A stretch of 64,000 nt of DNA. Source: Sulfurospirillum arcachonense DSM 9755. GTDB lineage: Bacteria > Campylobacterota > Campylobacteria > Campylobacterales > Sulfurospirillaceae. The stretch lies in assembly GCF_000597725.1 (NCBI RefSeq), contig NZ_JFBL01000009.1, forward strand, positions 1 through 64,000, in the 5' to 3' direction. Under the pieces are notes generated by a model. The model saw nothing but the letters and a program-made list of their open reading frames with translations, searched no databases and was not told where the DNA came from. Every line of letters starts with the position of its first letter. The stretch's first letter is position 1. The position numbers and the translations under genes are program-made. Of the stretch, positions 44,620 to 54,033 are shown in pieces.

Positions 44620-45878
44620 TACCTTGGGTCTGTTATTTTTCCAGTTATAGCACTCGCAGCTGCGACAGCTGAGTTTGCTAAATAGATTTCACTACTTCTA
44701 TCACCCATACGTCCAACAAAATTTCTATTTGTTGTTGCTACACATCTTTCATCTTTTCCAATGATTCCCATGTAACCACCTAAACAGGCTCCACAAGTTG
44801 GATTTGAAAAAACAGCTCCTGCATTTATAAAAATTTCAACTAAACCCTCTTTTTGAGCTTGTAATGAGATTTTTTGAGTAGCTGGTGTGATGATAAGTCT
44901 TGTTTTTTGTGCAACTTTTTTACCATCTAAAATTTTAGCAGCAATTCTTAAATCTTCTAAACGTCCATTTGTACAACTTCCGATAAATACTTGGTCAACT
45001 TCTAAATCATCTGTAACTGCTTGTGTTACTGATTTTCCATTTGATGGAAGATGAGGATAAGCAATAACAGGATCTAGTTTAGACACATCAATATTTAGTG
45101 TTTGAACATACGTTGCATCTTCATCTGAGTAAAATTCTTTTGATGGTCTTGCTAAGTCTTTATCTGCTAAAAATTCTCTTGTGACATCATCAACTGCAAC
45201 GATACCATTTTTTGCACCAGCTTCTATAGCCATGTTGCAAAGTGAAAATCTATCGTCCATACTTAGGTGGGCTATTGTATCACCTGTAAATTCTAAGGTT
45301 TTATAAAGTGCACCATCAACACCAATAAGGCGAATAACTTCTAAAATAAGATCTTTCCCATAAATATGTTTGCCAGGTTTACCAGTAAAAACAACTTTGA
45401 TAGCTTCAGGAACTTTAAACCAGTTTCCCCCAGTTATCATAGCAAATGATAAATCTGTACTTCCCATACCAGTTGAGAATGCACCAAGTGCTCCATGTGT
45501 ACAAGTATGGCTATCCGCACCTATAATAACATCACCAGGAACTACAAGTCCTTTTTCAGGAAGAAGTGCATGTTCAATTCCCATGTCTTTTTCGTCAAAA
45601 TAGTTTTTTAAGTTGTGTTTATATGCAAAGTCACGGCTTATTTTAGCTTGGTTTGCACTTGCAATATCTTTTGCAGGTATAAAGTGATCCATTACTAGAG
45701 CAAAACCATCGGGATTTGCCAGCTTTTCTACGCCACTGTCTTCAAATGCTTTAATACTTATAGGGGTTGTTATATCGTTTCCTATTACCATATCGATGTT
45801 GCATTGTATAATCTCACCAGCTTTTACTTCATGACCTACATGGTCACTAAATATTTTTTCTGTTATCGTTTGACCCAT
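44619..45878 (-). CDS. leuC: 3-isopropylmalate dehydratase large subunit
   Basis: A 419-residue [4Fe-4S] aconitase-superfamily enzyme of leucine synthesis. Cluster ligands lie in IGSCTNGR near residue 295 and NPTCGACLGGYMG near 357. IIGADSHTCTHGALGAF near 118 and GNWFKVPEAI near 150 are further hallmarks. The length fits the archaeal-type/epsilon LeuC. No leuD is adjacent. A methylmalate/citramalate role cannot be excluded, because this branch includes such isomerases, and a C5-acid operon lies 3 kb away. Confidence 0.9.
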   Translation of the reverse strand: MGQTITEKIFSDHVGHEVKAGEIIQCNIDMVIGNDITTPISIKAFEDSGVEKLANPDGFALVMDHFIPAKDIASANQAKISRDFAYKHNLKNYFDEKDMGIEHALLPEKGLVVPGDVIIGADSHTCTHGALGAFSTGMGSTDLSFAMITGGNWFKVPEAIKVVFTGKPGKHIYGKDLILEVIRLIGVDGALYKTLEFTGDTIAHLSMDDRFSLCNMAIEAGAKNGIVAVDDVTREFLADKDLARPSKEFYSDEDATYVQTLNIDVSKLDPVIAYPHLPSNGKSVTQAVTDDLEVDQVFIGSCTNGRLEDLRIAAKILDGKKVAQKTRLIITPATQKISLQAQKEGLVEIFINAGAVFSNPTCGACLGGYMGIIGKDERCVATTNRNFVGRMGDRSSEIYLANSAVAAASAITGKITDPR

Positions 45879-45949
45879 CTATTAGCCTTTTTTTTATTTA
45901 ATATTAGCTAAATTAAGCTAAAAAATTGATTTTATGCTATTATTTGTTA

Positions 45950-48211
45950 ATGAAAAATTTTTTAAAACTAATAATTATTTTTGTATTATCACTCAATTTA
46001 TACTCAAGTGAATCATTAGAAGAAGTAAGTATTCAATTAGATTGGAAATATCAGTTTGAACATGCTGGATTTATAGTAGCTAAAGAAAAAGGTTTTTATA
46101 AAGAAGCTGGTTTGGATGTAACACTTTTAGAATATTCAGATGGAGTGGATATACAAAAAGATGTTATATCTAAAAAAGTAGATTTTGGTATATCCAATGC
46201 GCCTTTAATGATTAAAAATAATATCCTTCAACCAGTAGTTGTTTTAGCTACATATTTACAACGCTCACCTCTAGTTCTTGTTACCCAGCCTGAGATAAAA
46301 AAACCTTCAGAGCTTGAAGGGAAAAAGATTATGGTTACTGAAGAGGAGTATAGAAGTAGTTCATTATCTCTTCTATTAGAGCACTTTTTTATAAAAAGTA
46401 TTCATGTTCCTCATACGTATGGAATAGAAGCGTTTAAAAATAAAGAGATAGATGCTATGAGTGCATTTACATCAAATGAACTCTATGAACTTGATAAACA
46501 AAATATTCCTTATAACGTAATGGACCCACTTCAATATGGATTTGTAACGAATGCAATAAACCTTTTTACTTCTCTTGAAGTAGCTAAGAATAAAACTCAA
46601 ATGACAATAAATCTTTTAGCTGCTACTAAAAAGGGTTGGGAGTATGCTTTAAAAAACACAGATGAAGCAGTAAAAATAATACATAAATATAATCAAAAAA
46701 AGTCTTTATCATCGCTTCGTTATGAAGCAAAAGAGATAAAAAATTTGATGCTTTTAAGTCTTTATGATATAGGTGAAACAAGTAAAGAGTTGTTAATACG
46801 TGCATATAAACAGTTAGTTAGAAGCAATAGAGCTTTTTCTCATCAAGAAGATAAAATAAAAACTTTTGGAGATATTCTAAAAAATAGAGTTAATACAAAT
46901 ATTATATTTAGTAAAAAAGAGAAAGCATATTTAGAGAAAAAAGGCATATTAAAACTTTGTGTTGATCCTGACTGGATGCCTTTTGAAGGTATTAGGGAAG
47001 GTCAATATGTGGGTATGATTGCTGATTATTTTGAATTGATAAGAAAAAAATCTGGGTTAAAAATAGAAGTGTATCCTACAAAAAACTGGGATGAGAGTAT
47101 ATCTGCTATGAAGAGTAGAAAATGTGATATTATTGGTTCTGCAACACCAACAACCGATCGTTTATCCTATATGAATTTTACTGATGTTTATATGAAGTTT
47201 CCTATTGTATTGGCTACAAAAGTAGATAAACCATTTATTGATGATATGGGAGATATAGTTACAAAAACTTTTGGTGCTTCAAAGGGTAATTCAATAATTG
47301 AAATTCTTAAAGATAAGTACCCTAAGATAAATATTGTCGAGGTAGAAAATATTCAAGATGGTTTACGAAAAGTAGAGCGTGGAAAAATCTATGGTTATCT
47401 TGATAATCTAAGTGTAACTGTAACCAATATTCAGCAATCCTTTCATGGTGTACTAAAAGTATCAGCAAGACTCAAAGAAAGTGATGATTTGACAATAGCT
47501 TCAAGAAATGATGAACCTCTGTTAAATAGTATATTCCAAAAAATAATTTATAGTATTGATCAAATAAAAGTAAGAAAAATATTAAATAATTGGATTGCCG
47601 TAGAGGAGAGTGGAAGAGTAGATTATACATTTGTAGGGGAAATAATTCTTGTAGGACTTTTACTTCTTATAATAATCTCTTTTTATAGCTATAAGTTAAA
47701 AGTACAAAATAGAAAGTTAGCTCAAGTTTCTAGAGAAGATGCTTTAACGAAGATAGGAAATAGACTCAAAATCAATGAAGTCTTGGCTGAGGAATATAGG
47801 TATACACGTAGATATGAAGTTCCTTGTGGCATTATTCTTTTAGATATTGATAATTTTAAAGAAATTAATGATAAGTATGGACATCTCAAAGGAGATGATA
47901 TTCTTCAAAAGTTTGCTGTCATTTTATCACAAAATATTAGAGCGACAGATAAGTTGGGTAGATGGGGTGGCGAAGAGTTTTTGATAGTTTGTCCTAATAC
48001 AAAAAGAGAAGATTTGCTAAAAGTAGTAGAAGGATTGAGAAAAGATATAGAAAATTATGACTTTGGGGATGGCGTGAGTAAAATTACTGCTTCATTTGGT
48101 ATAAGTTCTTTTGATGGCGTAAAAACAATAGATAAAGTAGTAGATGAAGCAGATAGAGGATTGTACCATGCTAAAAGTAGTGGAAAAAATAAATTAGGAA
48201 TAATTGAGTAG
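45950..48211 (+). CDS. Two periplasmic binding domains fused to an active-type diguanylate cyclase
   Basis: A 753-residue receptor. A signal anchor (about 1-18) leads to an NMT1/THI5-like binding domain (about 25-300; IQLDWKYQFEHAGFIVAKEK). A second SBP family 3 domain follows (about 320-560; LCVDPDWMPFEG). One TM helix lies at about 575-595. The GGDEF domain (about 610-753) has the intact R-W-G-G-E-E-F site and the R-x-x-D inhibitory site (RATD) five residues before it. It should make c-di-GMP in response to periplasmic amino-acid- or pyrimidine-like ligands. ATG 45950 is preferred over 45926, which would add eight residues before the signal; ribosome sites are weak. Confidence 0.9.
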   Translation: MKNFLKLIIIFVLSLNLYSSESLEEVSIQLDWKYQFEHAGFIVAKEKGFYKEAGLDVTLLEYSDGVDIQKDVISKKVDFGISNAPLMIKNNILQPVVVLATYLQRSPLVLVTQPEIKKPSELEGKKIMVTEEEYRSSSLSLLLEHFFIKSIHVPHTYGIEAFKNKEIDAMSAFTSNELYELDKQNIPYNVMDPLQYGFVTNAINLFTSLEVAKNKTQMTINLLAATKKGWEYALKNTDEAVKIIHKYNQKKSLSSLRYEAKEIKNLMLLSLYDIGETSKELLIRAYKQLVRSNRAFSHQEDKIKTFGDILKNRVNTNIIFSKKEKAYLEKKGILKLCVDPDWMPFEGIREGQYVGMIADYFELIRKKSGLKIEVYPTKNWDESISAMKSRKCDIIGSATPTTDRLSYMNFTDVYMKFPIVLATKVDKPFIDDMGDIVTKTFGASKGNSIIEILKDKYPKINIVEVENIQDGLRKVERGKIYGYLDNLSVTVTNIQQSFHGVLKVSARLKESDDLTIASRNDEPLLNSIFQKIIYSIDQIKVRKILNNWIAVEESGRVDYTFVGEIILVGLLLLIIISFYSYKLKVQNRKLAQVSREDALTKIGNRLKINEVLAEEYRYTRRYEVPCGIILLDIDNFKEINDKYGHLKGDDILQKFAVILSQNIRATDKLGRWGGEEFLIVCPNTKREDLLKVVEGLRKDIENYDFGDGVSKITASFGISSFDGVKTIDKVVDEADRGLYHAKSSGKNKLGIIE

Positions 48212-48913
48212 TTTAAAGATTTCTTCACCAAATTTCTTTAAAGTATGTTCATCTAATCTTACAGATAGCCCAGAAATACCAACAGCTCCAACAAACTCTT
48301 TTTTCTTATTCAAATAAGCAACTCCTAGAGATTTTAAACCAAATTCATGTTCTTCATTACCTATAGCATAACCTGTTTGTTTTACTATCTCTATCTCCTT
48401 TTGAAGCCTACTAATACTAGTAATAGTATTGCTTGTATATTTTGTCAATTGTAGTTGGGACAAATCAATATCGCAATAACTTAGAATTATTTTGCCAAAA
48501 CCATTTGTATGAAGTGGAGCGTGTTTTCCTATAGAATCTCTTGTCTTTAAAACTCTTTTAGATTTATCGACTTGATTAAGATATAAAACGGAATTATTGT
48601 CGAGTATGCCTATATAGGAGCATTCATTGGTCATATAAAATATTTTGTCTAATAATTCTTGAGTATTTTGTACAATTTTTTCTCTATTATCTTTTTGAGT
48701 AAGCTTTCTCATCAAATCACTTAGTATAATCTCTTTTGAATTGTTCAGATATTCTATAAAGTTTTCTTGCATTAAAGTAGTAACCAATCGTGACATAGTA
48801 CTTTTATCTATGTCTAATTTTTGACATAAAATATTTGCTGTAAGAGGTTTATCGCTTAACATTACTTCTTTTAAAACAGATAATCCCTTAGTGAGTGACT
48901 TGCTTTGATTCAT
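48194..48913 (-). CDS. IclR-family transcriptional regulator
   Basis: A 239-residue regulator. The N-terminal winged helix (about residues 1-65) has LCQKLDIDKSTMSRLVTTLM. The C-terminal effector domain (about 80-239) has YIGILDNNSVLYLNQ, GKHAPLHTNGFGK near 128 and the AVGISGLSVRL end. IclR proteins bind small carboxylates. It is divergent from the CoA-lyase operon across a 337-bp gap with a 13-base direct repeat, so it is its probable regulator. It overlaps the convergent cyclase gene by 18 bases. Confidence 0.9.
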   Translation of the reverse strand: MNQSKSLTKGLSVLKEVMLSDKPLTANILCQKLDIDKSTMSRLVTTLMQENFIEYLNNSKEIILSDLMRKLTQKDNREKIVQNTQELLDKIFYMTNECSYIGILDNNSVLYLNQVDKSKRVLKTRDSIGKHAPLHTNGFGKIILSYCDIDLSQLQLTKYTSNTITSISRLQKEIEIVKQTGYAIGNEEHEFGLKSLGVAYLNKKKEFVGAVGISGLSVRLDEHTLKKFGEEIFKLLNYS

Positions 48914-49250
48914 GTTATACCAATAATTTTTATTAATAATAACATTATTATGTTACAAATCTACATAAATTTATATTTTATATATATTTTTCTTTCACTA
49001 TTTAAGAAGTTTATATTTTTTTTTCTCACTATATGAAACTTCTTTTTATAATGTCTTCTTAAACCCCTATATACCAATAATTATAGCTATTATAAATTTA
49101 ATATTAATAATATTTTTATAACTAATTATTACGTTTTGATTTATTTTATCTATGGACTAATAGTACAAATAAATTAAAGTTTTAGATGATAAAAATTGGA
49201 TTTGAACTTCTTTAAATTCAAGAAAAAATTAAATTAAAAAGGTAAAAAGT
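48914..49250. promoter_or_regulatory. Intergenic control region with TATACCAATAATT direct repeats
   Basis: 337 bases without a gene between iclR and the CoA-lyase operon. TATACCAATAATT occurs at 48916-48928, just before the iclR start, and again at 49070-49082, 154 bases away. Both are followed by ATTAATAAT-rich sequence. They could be two binding sites of the IclR protein, giving autoregulation and operon control. No other structure or small gene is visible. Confidence 0.45.
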
Positions 49251-50384
49251 ATGACTTCATCTTTTATGGATTTGTCAAAATTGACAGCTAACGATGACTT
49301 AACACCAGTACTTGGTGGGTACTGGCCTGGAATTCAAATATATTATCCACCTATTAAGTTTAATCCTCTTGATGGGAGTTATGAAAATATTGAACAAGCA
49401 AAATATAGACTACAAAAACATGCTTATAAAACCAAAGCACATACTCTTTTATTTGATCTTGAAGATGGGTGTCGAATGAAAGAGATGTCAAGAGCTCTTT
49501 TACTTGAAGAGTTACCAAAATTCCCAGAAAGAGATTTTCAAATAGCTATTAGAATAAATCCTTTTAGAACATTGGAATACGAAGCAGATTTAAAATTGAT
49601 AAAACAGATTCATAAATATATAGATGTGATTGTTTTAGCAAAAGCAGGGGAAGTTTATGGGGATGCTGAAATCAGAGATTTGTCTTCTTGGTTGGTTTCT
49701 ATTGGAAGTAACTTAACTATACAGCCTATTATTGAACACCCAAGGTCACTTCAAATTGCAGATAAGCTTATGACTCACTCTACTGTAAAACATGTTGTTT
49801 TTGGTATCCATGATTTTTCAAAAGCAATGGCATATAAAATTACCCCAGAGGGTTGGATTGATGAGCTTGAAACATTTTTTAATATCTTAACAATGGAAGC
49901 AAGAATAAAAGGTCGAGGAGTTATAGGCGGGGTTGAAGTTTTATTAACACCAAATTCACTTCCTGATAGCTGTGTTGAAAAAAAAGATATTAGAAGATGG
50001 TTAGATTTACATGGAGATGATGCAAGTAGGCATGTTTATTCCCATGCAAAAAGAGAAACTGCTATGGGACTTACCGGGAAACAAGTCATCACTCCAAATC
50101 ATATCAATATTTGTAAAGTGGCTTTTACTCCATCTCCTTTAGCTATAGAAAATGATATCAATATCTTAAGGCAAGCCATCAAAGCAGAAGCACTTTTAGG
50201 GGGTGCAATAAGGTATAACGGTGAGATGTTAGATCCTCCTATGTTTGGGAAGTCTTTACAAAATATTTTAAGAGCTTATGCACTTAAAAGTTTAGATAAA
50301 GAGGATCAAAACTTTGCTTTAGAAGTTTTAAACAAAATGCCAATTCATACTATTCAAGAAAATTGGCCATTTGGGCAAATATAG
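49251..50384 (+). CDS. CitE/HpcH-family CoA-ester lyase-like protein
   Basis: A 377-residue cytoplasmic protein of the HpcH/HpaI aldolase-citrate lyase superfamily (TIM barrel, Mg2+ dependent). Seen: HTLLFDLEDGCR near residue 64 (acidic metal site), IAIRINPFRT near 95, IVLAKAGE near 125, IIEHPRSLQIADKL near 160 (catalytic/metal Glu) and VVFGIHDFSKAM near 182. The barrel is longer than classical CitE (about 290) by N- and C-terminal additions. It heads an operon with two more such domains. The substrate is unknown, but a C4-C5 hydroxyacyl-CoA is likely. AAAAAGG precedes the ATG. Confidence 0.82.
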   Translation: MTSSFMDLSKLTANDDLTPVLGGYWPGIQIYYPPIKFNPLDGSYENIEQAKYRLQKHAYKTKAHTLLFDLEDGCRMKEMSRALLLEELPKFPERDFQIAIRINPFRTLEYEADLKLIKQIHKYIDVIVLAKAGEVYGDAEIRDLSSWLVSIGSNLTIQPIIEHPRSLQIADKLMTHSTVKHVVFGIHDFSKAMAYKITPEGWIDELETFFNILTMEARIKGRGVIGGVEVLLTPNSLPDSCVEKKDIRRWLDLHGDDASRHVYSHAKRETAMGLTGKQVITPNHINICKVAFTPSPLAIENDINILRQAIKAEALLGGAIRYNGEMLDPPMFGKSLQNILRAYALKSLDKEDQNFALEVLNKMPIHTIQENWPFGQI

Positions 50385-50434
50385 GTAATAAATATTTTTA
50401 CTGGAGCTTGGCTTTAGAAAAAGGAGATAATAAA

Positions 50435-52945
50435 ATGAAAGAATATCCACAATTAGAAATAGAAGTTCCTGAGTTCTTAAACATTGGAGTTTCTTGCACA
50501 TCAAAACACTTAGGAACGATAAAAGAAAATTCGATTGCTATGATTATTGAAGATACCAATCTTGGTACAAGTCAAATAACTTATAAAGATTTAGCAAACA
50601 AATCAGATAGACTTGCAAACTTTCTAAAATCTATACATGTAGATGTGAGAGATAGAGTTTTGATATGTCTGAAAAACTCTTTAGCTTATCCTATTTCCTT
50701 TTTTGGAACGATGAAAGCAGGGATAATCGCTGTACCTACTTCGACACTTTTAAGTGGCTCTGAAGTAAAATATCTTGCAACAGATTCGCAAGCAAAAGTG
50801 ATGATACTCTCAGCGGTAATGTATGAAAATCTTCTTCCTTATTTAGAAAACTTAGATAATCTAAACCATATACTTATAGCAGGTATACCAAATGTTGATG
50901 CTATACAAAAACCTAAAAGTATTCAAATTTATGCTTTAGATGAGATTTTAGAAAATTTTAGTGATGCAGTAAATCACTATAATTCAAAATCAGGAGAACC
51001 CGCATATCTTGTATATACTTCAGGCACGACAGGTTTTCCTAAAGGGGTACTTCACTCTCATCGCTCACTCGTAGGACGTGAACCTGCAAGTGAATTTTGG
51101 TTTGACTTTAAAGAGAATGATAGGATTATGCATTCGGGAAAATTTAATTGGACTTATGTTTTAGGTTCAGCTTTGATGGACCCCTTATATAGAGGATATA
51201 CAGTAATTGCACATGAAGGAGAAAACGATGCAAAAAGTTGGATTAAGCTTATTAAAAAGCATAAATGTACTATTTTTATTGGTGTTCCCACAATATACAG
51301 ACAGATTATTCAAAAAACAGATTTTAGTATTGAAGATTGCCCAAGTTTAAGACACTGCATGAGTGCAGGAGAACACCTCTCTTCTGAAATGGTAACACTT
51401 TGGCAAGAACGCTTTAAACAAAATATATATGAAGCGATTGGCATGAGTGAGTTTTCTTACTATATTTCTCACTCTAAATTTAAACCAATTCGTCCAGGAA
51501 GTGCAGGGTTTGTACAACCAGGACATAATGTAAAACTTTTAGACCCAAATACATTAGAAGAAGTTGATGTTGAAGAAGAGGGTATGATTTGTATTGGAGA
51601 GGATGATCCAGGATTGTTTTTAGAGTATTGGCACTTAGAAGAAGATACTGCAAAAGCAAGACACAACGGTTATTTTTTTACAGGAGATTATGCAAAAAAA
51701 GATAAAGATGGATACATCTGGTTTTTAGGAAGAAAAGATGACATCATTAATACTTTTGGTTTTCGAGTAAGTCCTCATGAAATAGAAAGAGTGATAAAAA
51801 CACATCCAAAAGTTGCTGATTGTGTAGCTTTAGGGATTGATATAGATGTATATAAAACACTTGTTGCTATTGCTATTATCCCAAGAGGGAATATAAGTGA
51901 ACAAGAAGAAGCAGAAATACTAAAATATGGACAAAATAACTTAGCAAAGTATAAAGCTCCTAAACAAATCTATGTTGTTAAAGACTATCCAAAAACAAAG
52001 AATGGAAAAGTTTTAAGAAAAGAGTTAGTAAAACAGCTTACTAGTGAAAAACCTGTTGAAAGTGAGAAAGTTGAAGTGTATAGAGCAAGACGCTCTATGC
52101 TTTTTGTTCCACCATACAATGAAAGATATATAGACAAATCAAGGACCCTTTTAGCGGATGCAGTTATCTTTGATTTAGAGGGTATTTTAGAAGAGCAAAG
52201 AGTAGTAGCTCGTAGAATAATAGAAAAACAGTTTAATAAAAGTAGTGATTTTGGAACAAGTGAGAGAATTTTAAGAGTTAATAAACTCAATAGCCCAGAT
52301 TTATTAGCAGATATAGAACTAGCAAAAAAAATAGATATTGATGCGATTCTTTTTTCTTGTATTCAAAGTGCGGGTGATGTGATGAAAGCAGATGAAATTT
52401 TAGAGGCAATTGATCCAAAATTAGGGTTGATGATAACTATAGAATCACCTTTAGGAGTACTTAATATCCAAGATATTTGTTCTGCTGGAACATCTCTTCG
52501 TTGTGTGATGATAGGTTCAAACACTTTAGCTCAAAGATTGCAGATAAATTTGAAAAAAAATTCAAAGGCTATTTTTAATTATATGGCACAAATAGTACTT
52601 GCTGCTAGAGCGTATGGAAAAATAGTTATAGATGGCCCCCATTTTGATGTAAATGATGAGTTTTCTTGTGAAGCAAGTTCAAAAGATGCATATTATCTAG
52701 GATGTGATGGAAAAGCAGCTATCCATCCTATACAACTTGAGTATGTAAATGACATTTTTACACCTAAAAAACAAGAAGTTGAAGATGCAAAAGAGATGAT
52801 AAGTGAGTTTGAACGTGCACAAAAAAGTGGAAGAGAAGTAATACAGTTTAAAGATGAACTTATAGATAGAACAAGAATAGAATGGGCACAAAGGATTATA
52901 ACATTGTATGATAGATACCGAGAAATTGGTAAAGAATTATTTTAA
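50435..52945 (+). CDS. Acyl-CoA ligase fused to a CitE-type lyase domain
   Basis: An 836-residue fusion. Residues about 1-535 form an AMP-dependent acyl-CoA synthetase of the benzoate/acetate-ligase type: VYTSGTTGFPKGVLHSH near 190, EAIGMSE near 325, FTGDYAKKDKDGY near 405, GRKDDIINTFGFRVSP, and the catalytic Lys in KTKNGKVLRKEL near 522. Residues about 545-836 form an HpcH/CitE domain: RRSMLFVPPYNE, AVIFDLEG, LMITIESPLGVLNI and IDGPHFDVNDE. Natural fusion of the activating and cleaving enzymes suggests channelling from a free acid to its CoA ester and on to cleavage. The start is ATG 50435 with AAAGGAG; a longer frame from 50363 overlaps the previous gene. Confidence 0.87.
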   Translation: MKEYPQLEIEVPEFLNIGVSCTSKHLGTIKENSIAMIIEDTNLGTSQITYKDLANKSDRLANFLKSIHVDVRDRVLICLKNSLAYPISFFGTMKAGIIAVPTSTLLSGSEVKYLATDSQAKVMILSAVMYENLLPYLENLDNLNHILIAGIPNVDAIQKPKSIQIYALDEILENFSDAVNHYNSKSGEPAYLVYTSGTTGFPKGVLHSHRSLVGREPASEFWFDFKENDRIMHSGKFNWTYVLGSALMDPLYRGYTVIAHEGENDAKSWIKLIKKHKCTIFIGVPTIYRQIIQKTDFSIEDCPSLRHCMSAGEHLSSEMVTLWQERFKQNIYEAIGMSEFSYYISHSKFKPIRPGSAGFVQPGHNVKLLDPNTLEEVDVEEEGMICIGEDDPGLFLEYWHLEEDTAKARHNGYFFTGDYAKKDKDGYIWFLGRKDDIINTFGFRVSPHEIERVIKTHPKVADCVALGIDIDVYKTLVAIAIIPRGNISEQEEAEILKYGQNNLAKYKAPKQIYVVKDYPKTKNGKVLRKELVKQLTSEKPVESEKVEVYRARRSMLFVPPYNERYIDKSRTLLADAVIFDLEGILEEQRVVARRIIEKQFNKSSDFGTSERILRVNKLNSPDLLADIELAKKIDIDAILFSCIQSAGDVMKADEILEAIDPKLGLMITIESPLGVLNIQDICSAGTSLRCVMIGSNTLAQRLQINLKKNSKAIFNYMAQIVLAARAYGKIVIDGPHFDVNDEFSCEASSKDAYYLGCDGKAAIHPIQLEYVNDIFTPKKQEVEDAKEMISEFERAQKSGREVIQFKDELIDRTRIEWAQRIITLYDRYREIGKELF

Positions 52946-52955
52946 GGAGTTAATT

Positions 52956-54020
52956 TTGAAAATAAGCAATAAAATTAACAAAGGAAATTATTTTGAAGAT
53001 TTTGAAATAGATCAAAAGATAATCCATCCACTACCAAGAACTATAAGTGATGGAGATGTTTCTTTTTATATTGGGCTTACTGGAAGTAGGTTTGCCCTTC
53101 ACTCTTCTGATGAGTTTGCAAAAGAGTTGGGTTACGCACATAGACCAATTGATGATATGTTGATGTTTCATCTTACTTTTGGAAAGTCAGTACAAGATAT
53201 ATCTCTTAATGCTATTGCAAATCTTGGTTATGCTGAAGTGGTATTTAAAAATCCTGTTTTTGTAGGAGATACTGTAAGTATGGAGTCTACTATTATTGGA
53301 TTAAAAGAGAATTCTAATGGTAAAAGTGGCGTTGTTTATGTTCATTCGATTGGGCATAATCAATATGGTGATGAGGTGTTAAACTTAAAAAGATGGGTTA
53401 TGGTGCATAAGAGGGAGCAAGGGATTATGCGAGGTATAAATATTGTACCAGAGCTCAAAAAAATAGCACCTATATCAGAAAATATTAGTATTCCTAGACT
53501 TTTTAGATTTGATACACAAGTGACTGGAGGAGAGTACTTTTTTGATGATTATGAAGTAGGAGAGAGACTCAATCATCTAGAAGGAATAACAATAGACAAT
53601 AGCGATCATACACTAGCAACAAAGCTTTACCAAAACAATGCAAAAGTACATTTTGATGATTTTATGATGAAAAGTACTCCTATGGGAGAGAGACTTATGT
53701 ATGGGGGACATGTAATTTCTATAGCAAGAACTATCTCTTTTAATGGTTTACAAAATGCTCTTTGGATATATGCTATAAATGCTGGAGTTCACGCAAATCC
53801 AACGTATGGAGGAGATACAATCTACGCATATAGTGAAATTATAGAAAAGATAGAGCATAACAGAGAAGATATAGGATTACTTAGAGTAAGAACTGTTGGG
53901 CTTAAAAATATGAGACCTGAGGACGTAGAAAATCCAAAAGGTGAAGATGGAAAATACCTTAAAAACGTTGTACTAGATTTAGATTATACAATCGTAATAC
54001 CAAAAAATAAAAATTTATAA
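52956..54020 (+). CDS. MaoC-type double-hotdog hydratase (mesaconyl-CoA hydratase-like)
   Basis: A 354-residue cytoplasmic protein with two hotdog domains (about residues 10-165 and 185-350). Size and order match bacterial mesaconyl-CoA (2-methylfumaryl-CoA) hydratases: N-terminal FEDFEIDQKIIHPLPRTIS, GYAHRPIDDMLMFHLTFGKS near 68, NLGYAEVVFKNPVFVGDTV near 90 and HVISIARTISFNGL near 250. The start is TTG 52956, chosen because AAGGAG overlaps the previous stop at the right distance; the first upstream ATG at 52908 lies inside the ligase gene. It would add or remove water at a branched unsaturated CoA ester between the ligase and lyase steps. Confidence 0.83.
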   Translation: MKISNKINKGNYFEDFEIDQKIIHPLPRTISDGDVSFYIGLTGSRFALHSSDEFAKELGYAHRPIDDMLMFHLTFGKSVQDISLNAIANLGYAEVVFKNPVFVGDTVSMESTIIGLKENSNGKSGVVYVHSIGHNQYGDEVLNLKRWVMVHKREQGIMRGINIVPELKKIAPISENISIPRLFRFDTQVTGGEYFFDDYEVGERLNHLEGITIDNSDHTLATKLYQNNAKVHFDDFMMKSTPMGERLMYGGHVISIARTISFNGLQNALWIYAINAGVHANPTYGGDTIYAYSEIIEKIEHNREDIGLLRVRTVGLKNMRPEDVENPKGEDGKYLKNVVLDLDYTIVIPKNKNL

Positions 54021-54033
54021 CAAGGACGAGATT

